48,070 nt of DNA from Lachnospiraceae bacterium (GTDB lineage: Bacteria > Bacillota > Clostridia > Lachnospirales > Lachnospiraceae): positions 54,088 through 102,157 of the forward strand of contig JAAUZD010000026.1 of NCBI GenBank assembly GCA_014804785.1. Reading direction: 5' to 3'. Below, in pieces: positions 38,024-45,041 of the stretch; positions within the stretch are counted from its first letter, which is position 1, and every line of letters begins with the position of its first letter. Made by a program: the position numbers and the translations under genes. The notes under the pieces are model-generated. The model saw only the letters and a program-made list of their open reading frames with translations. It did not search any database and was not told where the DNA came from.

Positions 38024-39568
38024 CTATTCACCGTTTACTAATTCAGAATTATCAAACCAATCACAATATTGTAAATCTGTTGTCACAAATATATTTAATA
38101 CTCTTTTCTCGTCTCCTCTATCCCATACTTCCATTATGTAATACGCATTTTCAAGTTCCCACGTCAGATAATATCTGGAAGTATCATTTATATTTCTGCA
38201 TATACATGGACTTATGCTTTGCATTTCTTCTGGCAAATCTACATATTCAATGCTATTGTATTTTGGAATTGCTGGATTTGCAGAAATAAGCTGCTTTTCA
38301 AAAACTATTATTCCGTCTTTAGTAATTCCATAAACTAAATAATCTACAACGGTTAAATATACATAAAGGTCTTGTGTTGCGTCTGGATCAACGCCAGACA
38401 TTCCAACATATCTCTCAAAATCAGAAGAGGGTACTTTATTGAGTGTTCCAAAGTTTAGTGTACCGAATACATGAGAATCCTTGCCTATAATATCTGCCGT
38501 AAGCGGTACATATGGGATTAGTTCCCCCATTTCTGATAAAATACCGCTGTCATAAGCTGTCAATGGTTGTTTAAAGCCAGAATCTGTAACATTCTCTGAT
38601 TTCAAGTTTTCATCATCAGGCGAAGAACCGCCAAATTGATATGTACCCTGTACTACATTATTTAGTTGGACGTATTGAGCCGATACGAAAAGAGTATTTT
38701 CATTAATCACTGATATGTCGATTGTTTGATTACGCATAAAATCATCATCACAGGTAATTATATTGGCTTTATATGTGTCATTACCACTACTATAAAATTC
38801 ACCTTCTCCATATAAAACAGGTACAGTATTTTCAGTTACACTTATTATAAATGTGCTATCAGAGTAAATGAAAAGCATATACTCTATATCATTACTTGTG
38901 TATCCATAATACCCCTCTTTTAGCAGAGTATCTCCTGTAACATTTGGGCTTACCATATTGTCTGCATCATACCCATTTGTATTGTCCTCTAATGCGTCAA
39001 CTTCGGACATATACTGGTATTCTACACAAAGAAATAAAAGTGAATCATCATCAGAAGAAATGGTTATGCTGTTGTCAGCCGGCATAATTGAAAATTTCTT
39101 ATCAATAAAACTCCCTGATTCATCACCTGATATAATTCCGACATAATTACCATTGTCATTATCAATACTACCCGAAAGAAGAAGAAAATCACCTGATTCA
39201 TCATAGCCAATCATATTAAAGGTATATTGACCGCTAACATCTTTTGCAATCGTAATTCTGTCAAGTTCATTGACATAAGTTCCTGCATTTAATACATTTT
39301 CATTTGAAATATTTTCATGTTGTGTAGGCTCCTGTACAGTTATTTCAATATCTGAACTCTTGTTCGTTTGGTTCTTTGTTATAACAAATACACCAACTGC
39401 AACACCAAGAATCAGAACACCTATTAGCCCTATAATTATAGCTGTTCTTTTTTTTGGTGGACTTGAAGCTGTATTTTTTGCAGACATTGGACTTACCACT
39501 TCTTTCCCACAATTCGGACAAAATTGTGCATCATCTGATAATTGCGTTCCACATTCTTTACAAAACAT
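38024..39568 (-). CDS. Zinc-ribbon membrane protein with large outer domain
   Basis: 514 residues with GGGAGG before the ATG. A zinc ribbon at 1-21 (CKECGTQLSDDAQFCPNCG) is followed by a short linker, a membrane helix at about 42-64 (TAIIIGLIGVLILGVAVGVF) and a 450-residue outer part. Within it, segments such as LNAGTYVNELDRITIAKD and LLKEGYYGYTSNDIEYMLFI look like repeated beta-rich units. No enzyme motif is seen. It is divergent from the XRE repressor gene, 171 bases away, and may be under its control. Confidence 0.65.
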   Translation of the reverse strand: MFCKECGTQLSDDAQFCPNCGKEVVSPMSAKNTASSPPKKRTAIIIGLIGVLILGVAVGVFVITKNQTNKSSDIEITVQEPTQHENISNENVLNAGTYVNELDRITIAKDVSGQYTFNMIGYDESGDFLLLSGSIDNDNGNYVGIISGDESGSFIDKKFSIMPADNSITISSDDDSLLFLCVEYQYMSEVDALEDNTNGYDADNMVSPNVTGDTLLKEGYYGYTSNDIEYMLFIYSDSTFIISVTENTVPVLYGEGEFYSSGNDTYKANIITCDDDFMRNQTIDISVINENTLFVSAQYVQLNNVVQGTYQFGGSSPDDENLKSENVTDSGFKQPLTAYDSGILSEMGELIPYVPLTADIIGKDSHVFGTLNFGTLNKVPSSDFERYVGMSGVDPDATQDLYVYLTVVDYLVYGITKDGIIVFEKQLISANPAIPKYNSIEYVDLPEEMQSISPCICRNINDTSRYYLTWELENAYYIMEVWDRGDEKRVLNIFVTTDLQYCDWFDNSELVNGE

Positions 39569-39670
39569 GCTTTTACCTCCCTGAACGGTATTTTATAAGT
39601 CTTTTTTTCTTAATGCTATACAAGCATAAATATATTATATTGCAACAGGCATAAATATTCAACGCTTATA

Positions 39671-39687
39671 GCACATATATTTTGTGC
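39671..39687. promoter_or_regulatory. Candidate operator GCACA-N7-TGTGC
   Basis: Imperfect palindrome GCACATATATTTTGTGC in the divergent region between the zinc-ribbon gene and the XRE repressor gene. TGTGC/GCACA half sites also make up the palindrome at 37208-37222, so both may be bound by the XRE protein. Confidence 0.4.
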
Positions 39688-39739
39688 CTACTGCGCATTT
39701 TTATAGGTAAAATACACAACAAGCACAGGAGGATTTCAC

Positions 39740-40039
39740 ATGATTGAAGGATTGCCAGACAGACTGAAAGAAGCCCGTATAAGAATAAATCTCTCCCGAA
39801 AGGAAGTGGCAGAGCATTTTGGTATATCTTCGTCAATTATTGCCGGATATGAAACAGGCTACCGCACACCGTCAACAGAGGTTCTAATCAAGCTGTCGGG
39901 GCTGTATCAATGTTCTTTGGATTATCTGGTGGGTAAGACAAAGGAAAATCAGATTGTGATTGATATAGATGGGCTTAACGAGATTCAAATATCAGCGATT
40001 CACATAATGGTTGAAGCTATGAAGCAAAAGCATGAATAA
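39740..40039 (+). CDS. XRE-family transcriptional repressor
   Basis: 99 residues with AGGAGG before the ATG. An N-terminal HTH_3 domain (about 5-62: RLKEARIRINLSRKEVAEHF, ISSSIIAGYETGYRTPSTEV) is followed by a short C-terminal part without a peptidase or sensor domain. Known: such proteins commonly control excision and transfer genes of integrative elements. It is divergent from the zinc-ribbon membrane genes, and the intergenic palindrome is its likely binding site. Confidence 0.85.
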   Translation: MIEGLPDRLKEARIRINLSRKEVAEHFGISSSIIAGYETGYRTPSTEVLIKLSGLYQCSLDYLVGKTKENQIVIDIDGLNEIQISAIHIMVEAMKQKHE

Positions 40040-40043
40040 CAGT

Positions 40044-40283
40044 TCATGCTTTCGTTTGGGTATTCTCTTTTCTATGATTCTCCTTTAATGCTTTTTCTGT
40101 AAACTCGTGAATCTCATTTATGGAATACAAAAAGCACATGATACAGTCTAAAACCTGCTGTTCCGTATCTTCTTCCATTAACCCCAAATACACAGTATTT
40201 ATAAGATTTGACAGTTCCCTTAACCGATTCGAGATAATTCCCATGCTTTCTGTTGCGGTAGTCAATCGTTCTTCTGTGTTCAT
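40044..40283 (-). CDS. Hypothetical helical protein at the right end of the element
   Basis: 79 residues from the ATG at 40283, 8 bases after GGAG. Predominantly helical and acidic with a polar tail; no membrane segment and no family that I recognise. It is convergent with the XRE gene, four bases between the stops. It is the last gene before the right end of the element. Confidence 0.55.
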   Translation of the reverse strand: MNTEERLTTATESMGIISNRLRELSNLINTVYLGLMEEDTEQQVLDCIMCFLYSINEIHEFTEKALKENHRKENTQTKA

Positions 40284-40641
40284 CTTCAACACTCCTTTTT
40301 CGAGGAACGATTATACCACTCTTTTTGAAATTTCAATAGTTTTTTCAAGGAAATATTTAAAAACCCCATTTCGTGAAATGTAATGATTTCAATGTACCGA
40401 GGTAAGTTTCTGATTCAAAAAAATTTTTTATTCATAAAAATTCATAATTTGTAACTTATAATGCAAAGATGTATTCTCTTGCTAACAAAATTGCTAACAG
40501 GACTATATGATACTATATAATATAAGGAAGAAAAGCATGATATTTCAATGATAGTTGTATCGTTAAAGAACCTTGTATTCTCTATAACTGTGTGGTATTC
40601 TATAGTACAAGATAAGAGCCTATAGGAAATGTTTTTTAGTA
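40284..40641. other. Right end of the element, non-coding
   Basis: 358 bases with no gene. It contains the two right-end integrase repeats and is otherwise AT-rich. A short palindrome ATTTCGTGAAAT lies near 40368. Read-through from here in the circular form would enter attP. Confidence 0.6.
40479..40499 (+). repeat. Right-end arm-type repeats TTGCTAACA
   Basis: Two copies at 40479-40487 and 40491-40499, 12 bases apart and about 145 bases from the attR core. They are identical and co-oriented with three of the four left-end copies. Confidence 0.7.
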
Positions 40642-40649
40642 CTCCTAAG
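40642..40649 (+). other. attR: attR core CTCCTAAG
   Basis: Same 8-mer as attL, here continuing into the original 3' half of the host tRNA-Arg. Confidence 0.8.
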
Positions 40650-40683
40650 CGGTAGGCCGGAGGTTCAAATCCTCTTAGCGACG
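40642..40683 (+). pseudogene. tRNA-Arg(CCU), 3' half
   Basis: It contains the 3' side of the anticodon loop, the stem strand GCGGT, the T arm (GGAGG-TTCAAAT-CCTCT), acceptor strand TAGCGAC and discriminator G. The acceptor strand is perfectly complementary to GTCGCTA at 29994-30000, over 10 kb away, proving that the two halves were one gene. Confidence 0.9.
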
Positions 40684-40689
40684 TCTTAA

Positions 40690-40731
40690 GAAATGCCGAA
40701 AATACGGAATGATTAAAATTTTCGGCATTTC
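40690..40731 (+). terminator. Original terminator of the split tRNA-Arg
   Basis: GAAATGCCGAAAAT pairs perfectly with ATTTTCGGCATTTC (14 bp) around a 14-nt loop, 6 bases after the tRNA 3' end. Confidence 0.75.
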
Positions 40732-40798
40732 ATACTCTCTAAGTTTGCTAATCAAAATAGCGTTTCTGCTAATTTTTCCAAAGGTTGTGTTAAAAATA

Positions 40799-41716
40799 AT
40801 GCTCCAAGAATCAAGTATTGAATCATCAGAGACCAATATAAAAAGCTTGATATATGTTGTGCGTAATCAGCAGGTTATGATAGACAGTGATTTAGCGATG
40901 TTGTATCAAGTAGAAACAAAAGTGTTCAATCAAGCAGTAAAGCGGAATATAGCACGTTTCCCCGATAATTTTAGGTTTCAACTTAATAAAGATGAATTTG
41001 AATCTTTGAGGTCACAATTTGTGACCTCAAAGGGAGATACAAAAAAAGGTGGACGACGATATTTGCCGTATGTTTTTACAGAACAAGGGATTGCAATGTT
41101 GTCGGCTGTCCTAAGAAGTGATATGGCAATTCAAATTAGTATTAATATTATGAATGCTTTTGTGGAAATGCGGCATTTTATTGCTAATAATGCCCTGCTT
41201 TTTGAACGCATCAGCACAGTTGAATTGCGGCAGTTAGAATATCAGAAACAGACAGACGAAAAATTAGAGCAGATATTTGAGTACATATCCGAGCATGAGG
41301 AATCTAATCAAAAGGTATTTTTTGATGGACAGATTTATGATGCATTCAGTCTGATAGTAAATCTAATCCAAAAAGCAAATAAAGAAATTACTCTGATAGA
41401 CGGATATGTGGATGTTGGGACATTGAATCTGCTTTCAAAGAAAAAGTCTGATGTTGCAGTAACTATTTATACGCAGAAACAGACGAAGCTAACAAAAACT
41501 GATGTTAGGAATTTCAATGCGCAGTACCCGACATTAAAAATAAAATATACCAAAGTATTCCATGATAGATTTTTAATTTTTGACCGAACGACAGCCTATC
41601 ATGTAGGAGCGTCTTTGAAAGATGCAGGAAAAAAGTGTTTTGGAATCAATTTAATTCAAGATGCAGGTATCATCAAAGACATCTTGCAAAGGTTGGAATT
41701 AGAAACAGAGGAATAA
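40799..41716 (+). CDS. ORF6N-domain protein with PLD-like C-terminus
   Basis: 305 residues from the ATG at 40799, where the ORF6N domain begins shortly after; a longer open frame starts inside the tRNA terminator and is unlikely. Residues of about 15-125 are the ORF6N domain (LIYVVRNQQVMIDSDLAMLY, VFNQAVKRNIARFPDNFRF, RRYLPYVFTEQGIAMLSAVL), a phage-type DNA-binding domain. A helical linker follows. The C-terminal 110 residues include HDRFLIFDRTTAYHVGASLK, similar to a phospholipase-D-like half site though lacking the full HxK motif. Known: ORF6N proteins are common in phages and islands; their function is poorly known. A palindrome lies inside the gene. It is outside the tRNA-bounded element. 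Confidence 0.8.
   Translation: MLQESSIESSETNIKSLIYVVRNQQVMIDSDLAMLYQVETKVFNQAVKRNIARFPDNFRFQLNKDEFESLRSQFVTSKGDTKKGGRRYLPYVFTEQGIAMLSAVLRSDMAIQISINIMNAFVEMRHFIANNALLFERISTVELRQLEYQKQTDEKLEQIFEYISEHEESNQKVFFDGQIYDAFSLIVNLIQKANKEITLIDGYVDVGTLNLLSKKKSDVAVTIYTQKQTKLTKTDVRNFNAQYPTLKIKYTKVFHDRFLIFDRTTAYHVGASLKDAGKKCFGINLIQDAGIIKDILQRLELETEE
41004..41032. repeat. 29-bp perfect palindrome inside the ORF6N gene
   Basis: CTTTGAGGTCACAA (41004-41017), one central T, and TTGTGACCTCAAAG (41019-41032). It encodes the SLRSQFVTSK segment of the ORF6N domain. Confidence 0.85.
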
Positions 41717-41724
41717 GAAGCTTT

Positions 41725-41749
41725 TTGAGGTCGCAATTTGCGACTTCAA
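41725..41749. repeat. Second copy of the ORF6N palindrome after the stop
   Basis: TTGAGGTCGCAA, T, TTGCGACTTCAA: one G-T mismatch between the arms. It starts 9 bases after the ORF6N stop and in one frame would encode LRSQFATS again. Confidence 0.75.
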
Positions 41750-41766
41750 GTGCAGTGAATGATAAC

Positions 41767-43068
41767 TTAGTACGAGATGGGCAGATTTATGTAAAATTCA
41801 CTGCCATTAGGGAGAGCATCTTTTACCCCAATTGTCCCGTTATGTGATTTGATGATTTCGTAGGCAATCGACAGTCCCAGCCCGAAGTGTCCTTTGGTGC
41901 TTCGGGATTTTTCTGCCCGATAAAAGCGGTCAAATATTTTTTTCTTTTCTTCATCAGAAATACCAATTCCATTATCTATGACAGAAATAGAAAAGCATCC
42001 TTTTTTATAGGAAATTGATAAATTGATTTTCCCGTTTTCCGGGGTATAGCTGATTGCATTGTGTAGAAAAATGGAAATGACTTGGCTAATGCGGTCCGGA
42101 TCACAATTGCATAGAGGCAGAGTATCATTGGGAAGGTCAATAGAGAAGGACAACTTTTTTTCTTTTGCAAGCGTTTCGAAAGATTCATAGGAATTAATCA
42201 GTAAAGTGTCCAGTTCCGTAGGTTTTTTCTTGATGGAAAAACGCTGGTTGTCTGAACTTGAAAGAGTAAGCAGGTCGTTCACAAGCAAGGACATGCGAAG
42301 ACCTTCTTTTTTTATTGTCTTTAAAAATTTTTCCTGTTTATCCGAAGGGGCATCCATACAGCATTCTGCAGAGGATAAAATGACTGCAAGGGGTGTACGG
42401 AGCTCATGGGATGCAGAGGCGATAAATGCTGTCTGTTTTTGTTGGTTTACTAAAATAGGCTTTAAAAGTTTTCCTGTAAAAATATAGGAAAAAAGAAAGA
42501 GAAAAATTATGGCAATAATATTAATTAAGATAAAGCGCAGACGTTGTTCCGTAATCTGCTGTCTTAATGCGTTGAGAGAAGAAAGAACCACAACCTGTAG
42601 TTGAGATGATCCTTTTTCAATATTGGTGACGCCGCAAAAATATTTTTCCTGATTAGCGGAAGATGTAAATTCAAATTCTACATGATAAGATACATATGGA
42701 GTTGAAGTTGATGATGTATCAACAAGAAACATGTTGTTGTAAGCAGCAAGGCTTTCATTCAGAAGAGTATATTTATTCGATTCCGGAAGACTGGTTAGTT
42801 GATTGTAAAGAAAAGGGACACCATTATCCATTACAAAAAGGGTATAGTTGCCCTGCGCTTCCATTTTAGAGAGCCATTCCATGGAGATGATGGATTGCTG
42901 CTCTAAATTGGTAGTGATGGTATTCATGTCATTTATAAAAGAATTGTATTGGTTTTTATAAAGTCCTGATTCGGAAACATATAAATAGCTAAGGGACATG
43001 ATGATCATGATAGCTGTTGTGATTCCCGCACATAGGGCCGTTAAACGTAAATGGACTTTCTTGTACAT
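41767..43068 (-). CDS. Membrane sensor histidine kinase (OmpR-partner type)
   Basis: 433 residues. Membrane helices at about 8-30 and 178-198 enclose an extracellular sensor domain of about 145 residues with no named fold. HisKA has the phospho-acceptor His221 (ASHELRTPLAVI), and the HATPase domain shows the N box (LHNAISYTPENG), DNGIGIS and FGLGLSIAYEIIKSHNG. No HAMP domain is obvious. GGAG lies 7 bases before the ATG. It starts 32 bases after the response-regulator gene. The signal is unknown. The DUF3842 gene and the ABC transporter across the divergent promoter are possible targets. Confidence 0.92.
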   Translation of the reverse strand: MYKKVHLRLTALCAGITTAIMIIMSLSYLYVSESGLYKNQYNSFINDMNTITTNLEQQSIISMEWLSKMEAQGNYTLFVMDNGVPFLYNQLTSLPESNKYTLLNESLAAYNNMFLVDTSSTSTPYVSYHVEFEFTSSANQEKYFCGVTNIEKGSSQLQVVVLSSLNALRQQITEQRLRFILINIIAIIFLFLFSYIFTGKLLKPILVNQQKQTAFIASASHELRTPLAVILSSAECCMDAPSDKQEKFLKTIKKEGLRMSLLVNDLLTLSSSDNQRFSIKKKPTELDTLLINSYESFETLAKEKKLSFSIDLPNDTLPLCNCDPDRISQVISIFLHNAISYTPENGKINLSISYKKGCFSISVIDNGIGISDEEKKKIFDRFYRAEKSRSTKGHFGLGLSIAYEIIKSHNGTIGVKDALPNGSEFYINLPISY

Positions 43069-43099
43069 AAAAAATCTCCAAGTGATCTAATCAATGATT

Positions 43100-43783
43100 T
43101 CAGGAATCAGTCTCATCCTGTAGGCAATATCCGATGCCGCGGATGGTTTTAATATAAAGTTGGCTTCCAACGCTCTTTAATCTTCTTCGCAAAAAATGAA
43201 TGTAGTTGTCTAAATTTCCTTCTTCAACATCACTGTCCGGACCCCAGACTTTTAAGAGAAGAAGATTTCTGGAAAGAGTCTGATTTTTTCTGCGAAGAAA
43301 TGTTTCCAGAAGCGCGGCTTCCCGTTTGGATAAAGTACAATTTCCTGCAGGACCTGTCAGATAGTCCTCATCTATATACCAATTGATATCAGAAACAGAC
43401 AATACATTGTCCTGATTTAAAGTATTGGGACGTCTTGTGACGCAGCGGATTCTTGCAAGTAATTCTTCAATGGCAAAAGGCTTGACAAGATAATCATCGG
43501 CACCTAAGTCAAGCCCCGTTACTTTATCTGTCAAAGTTCCCAGCGCTGTGAGCAGAATGATAGGAGTTGTGATTCCCTTTTTCCGAAGATTGGTCAGAAC
43601 CTTGGTACCATCCATTTTTGGAAGCATCCGGTCTAAAAGTATTACATCATAAATGTTCTGTTCCCCATAATAGCAGGCTTCTTCGCCGTCAAAACAGGAA
43701 TCAATAAGGAACCCTTCCGATTCTAATTGCAAAGTGAGGGTTTCATTTAATTGTTCTTCATCTTCTACAAGCAAAATTCTCAT
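43100..43783 (-). CDS. OmpR-family response regulator
   Basis: 227 residues from the ATG at 43783, 8 bases after GAGG; an ATG two codons upstream is only 2 bases from that site. The receiver domain has VEDEE, phospho-acceptor Asp51 (YDVILLDRMLP) and the switch Lys in DYLVKPF. The C-terminal winged helix covers about 130-225 (LSKREAALLETFLRRKNQTL, RRRLKSVGSQLYIKTIRGIG). It is the first gene of the pair with the downstream kinase. Confidence 0.93.
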   Translation of the reverse strand: MRILLVEDEEQLNETLTLQLESEGFLIDSCFDGEEACYYGEQNIYDVILLDRMLPKMDGTKVLTNLRKKGITTPIILLTALGTLTDKVTGLDLGADDYLVKPFAIEELLARIRCVTRRPNTLNQDNVLSVSDINWYIDEDYLTGPAGNCTLSKREAALLETFLRRKNQTLSRNLLLLKVWGPDSDVEEGNLDNYIHFLRRRLKSVGSQLYIKTIRGIGYCLQDETDS

Positions 43784-43852
43784 AATCATTTCCTCTTTTA
43801 AGCATTATACATTATATTATCATGGAAATCTCTAAAAATACTCTAAGTTTTA

Positions 43853-43881
43853 TTTACATGATATAGAAAAAAAGATATAAT
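43853..43881 (+). promoter_or_regulatory. Promoter of the DUF3842 gene
   Basis: TTTACA (43853-43858), a 17-bp spacer and consensus TATAAT (43876-43881), 27 bases before the start codon. Confidence 0.75.
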
Positions 43882-43908
43882 GATAAAACGATAGAAGGAG
43901 ATATTATA

Positions 43909-44325
43909 ATGAATATATTAGTTATTGATGCCCAGGGCGGCGGTCTTGGGAAACAGATCGTGTCTGCAATTAAGAAAACCTATCCTGATATCATCATAAC
44001 TGCGGTGGGTACAAATTCCGTGGCAGCATCCAATATGTTGAAAGCAGGGGCAGACCATGCAGCCACAGGAGAAAATGCAATTATTGCTGGAAGCAGAAAA
44101 GCGGATATTATCATTGGACCTATCGGTATAGTCATTGCAGATTCCATGTATGGTGAGGTCACGCCTAAGATGGCTGCTGCCGTTGGTCAGAGCAATGCCA
44201 AGCGGCTTTTGATTCCCACAAATCAATGTGATAACATTGTTCTTGGCATTTCAAATGTGTCAATTGGTAATATTATTTCAAGCATTTTGGATTATTTAAA
44301 GACAGAATGTAGCGCAGCAACTTAA
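43909..44325 (+). CDS. DUF3842 family protein
   Basis: 138 residues. It begins NILVIDAQGGGLGKQIVSAI, a Rossmann-like nucleotide-binding start with a Gly-rich loop, and includes TGENAIIAGSRKADIIIGPIGIVIADSM, the typical DUF3842 sequence (cited in part: IIIGPIGIVIADSMYGE). Known: widespread in Clostridia with no established function. GGAGAT precedes the ATG. It has its own promoter and terminator, so it appears to be monocistronic, divergent from the two-component pair. Confidence 0.85.
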   Translation: MNILVIDAQGGGLGKQIVSAIKKTYPDIIITAVGTNSVAASNMLKAGADHAATGENAIIAGSRKADIIIGPIGIVIADSMYGEVTPKMAAAVGQSNAKRLLIPTNQCDNIVLGISNVSIGNIISSILDYLKTECSAAT

Positions 44326-44344
44326 TATAGTTATAGAAAGAAGG

Positions 44345-44370
44345 CAGCTGGGATTTCCCGGCTGTTTTTT
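44345..44370 (+). terminator. Terminator of the DUF3842 gene
   Basis: CAGCTGGGA pairs with TCCCGGCTG (one G-U) around a 2-nt loop, followed by TTTTTT. Confidence 0.85.
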
Positions 44371-44432
44371 CTTAGAGATATTTTAGAGATTTGGCTGTTA
44401 TGATAATCTCAAAATCAGAAAGGGAGAAAATT

Positions 44433-45005
44433 ATGAAAAAGAAAGTCATTATTTTTTTATGTGCTGTTTGTTTAGCAGGATTAACTGCTTGCGGGGGAAA
44501 GGAGCCGGAGATTACAGTAGAAGCAGTCACGGAACCTGAGAAAGAGCCGCAAAGTGAGAATAGCTTAAACAGCGGAAACGAAGAAGAATCACAGAGTGAG
44601 GATGACTTGAACGGCGAAAATGAAGAAGAGCCTCAGAATGAAGATCGCCTAAACAGTGAAAAAGAAGAAAATTTGGAAGGGAATGTTAAAAGTATAGGAA
44701 ATGAAAGCATGATTTTAAGTAAAACATTTACATACGAAATGGATGATGGGCAAGGTTCAATAGCTGTATCCGGAGCAGATGAAAACGGTGAGGAGGTGCT
44801 TATCACAGTTAATATCTCTGAAAATACAAAGTATGAATTACGGACGGTAAAAAATAGCGGTGTAAATGAAGATTCTGATGTTACAAAGCAGGAAGCTTCT
44901 TTTTCAGATATCAAGGAGGGGGACAGTTTATCTCTTACCGGACATTATACAGTGGAAGATAAAGAATTTGCAGCAGACAATGTAGTTATATATAATTTTG
45001 TTTAA
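44433..45005 (+). CDS. Lipoprotein with tandem 14-residue acidic repeats
   Basis: 190 residues from the ATG at 44433, which has GGGAG about 7 bases upstream. A lipoprotein signal ends in LTACGG, with the Cys near residue 20. Residues of about 37-80 are three consecutive 14-residue repeats of the form PQSENSLNSGNEEE. The C-terminal 110 residues form a small beta-rich domain (ITVNISENTKYELR, IKEGDSLSLTGHYTVEDKEF) that resembles the DUF5666/OB-like extracellular domains only loosely. The function is unknown. It lies 36 bases upstream of the solute-binding protein gene and may be co-expressed with it. Confidence 0.65.
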   Translation: MKKKVIIFLCAVCLAGLTACGGKEPEITVEAVTEPEKEPQSENSLNSGNEEESQSEDDLNGENEEEPQNEDRLNSEKEENLEGNVKSIGNESMILSKTFTYEMDDGQGSIAVSGADENGEEVLITVNISENTKYELRTVKNSGVNEDSDVTKQEASFSDIKEGDSLSLTGHYTVEDKEFAADNVVIYNFV

Positions 45006-45041
45006 TTTTAAAAAAAATGTTGTGTAGAGAAGGAGGAAAAT

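Larger units (their letters stand above)
30026..40649. mobile_element. Integrative element (about 10.6 kb) inserted in a tRNA-Arg gene
   Basis: The ends are defined by an 8-bp direct repeat CTCCTAAG at 30026-30033 and 40642-40649, each attached to one half of the same tRNA-Arg. YTGCTAACA repeats sit just inside both ends, as expected for arm-type integrase sites. The content fits: tyrosine integrase, excisionase-like protein, serine resolvase, XRE repressor, DUF6291-like paralogues, zinc-ribbon membrane proteins and a deaminase cargo gene. No relaxase, conjugation or phage structural genes are seen, so it is either mobilised by a helper or is a satellite or integrative genomic island. Excision at the two cores would restore the host tRNA exactly. 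Confidence 0.88.

Noticed and set aside
30026-40649. Complete conjugative element or prophage
   Set aside because: No relaxase, type IV secretion, coupling protein, capsid, portal, terminase or lysis genes can be recognised.
40709-40798. N-terminal extension of the ORF6N gene from base 40709
   Set aside because: It would start within the tRNA terminator hairpin. The extension is a hydrophobic stretch not expected in ORF6N proteins, which begin close to the ATG at 40799.
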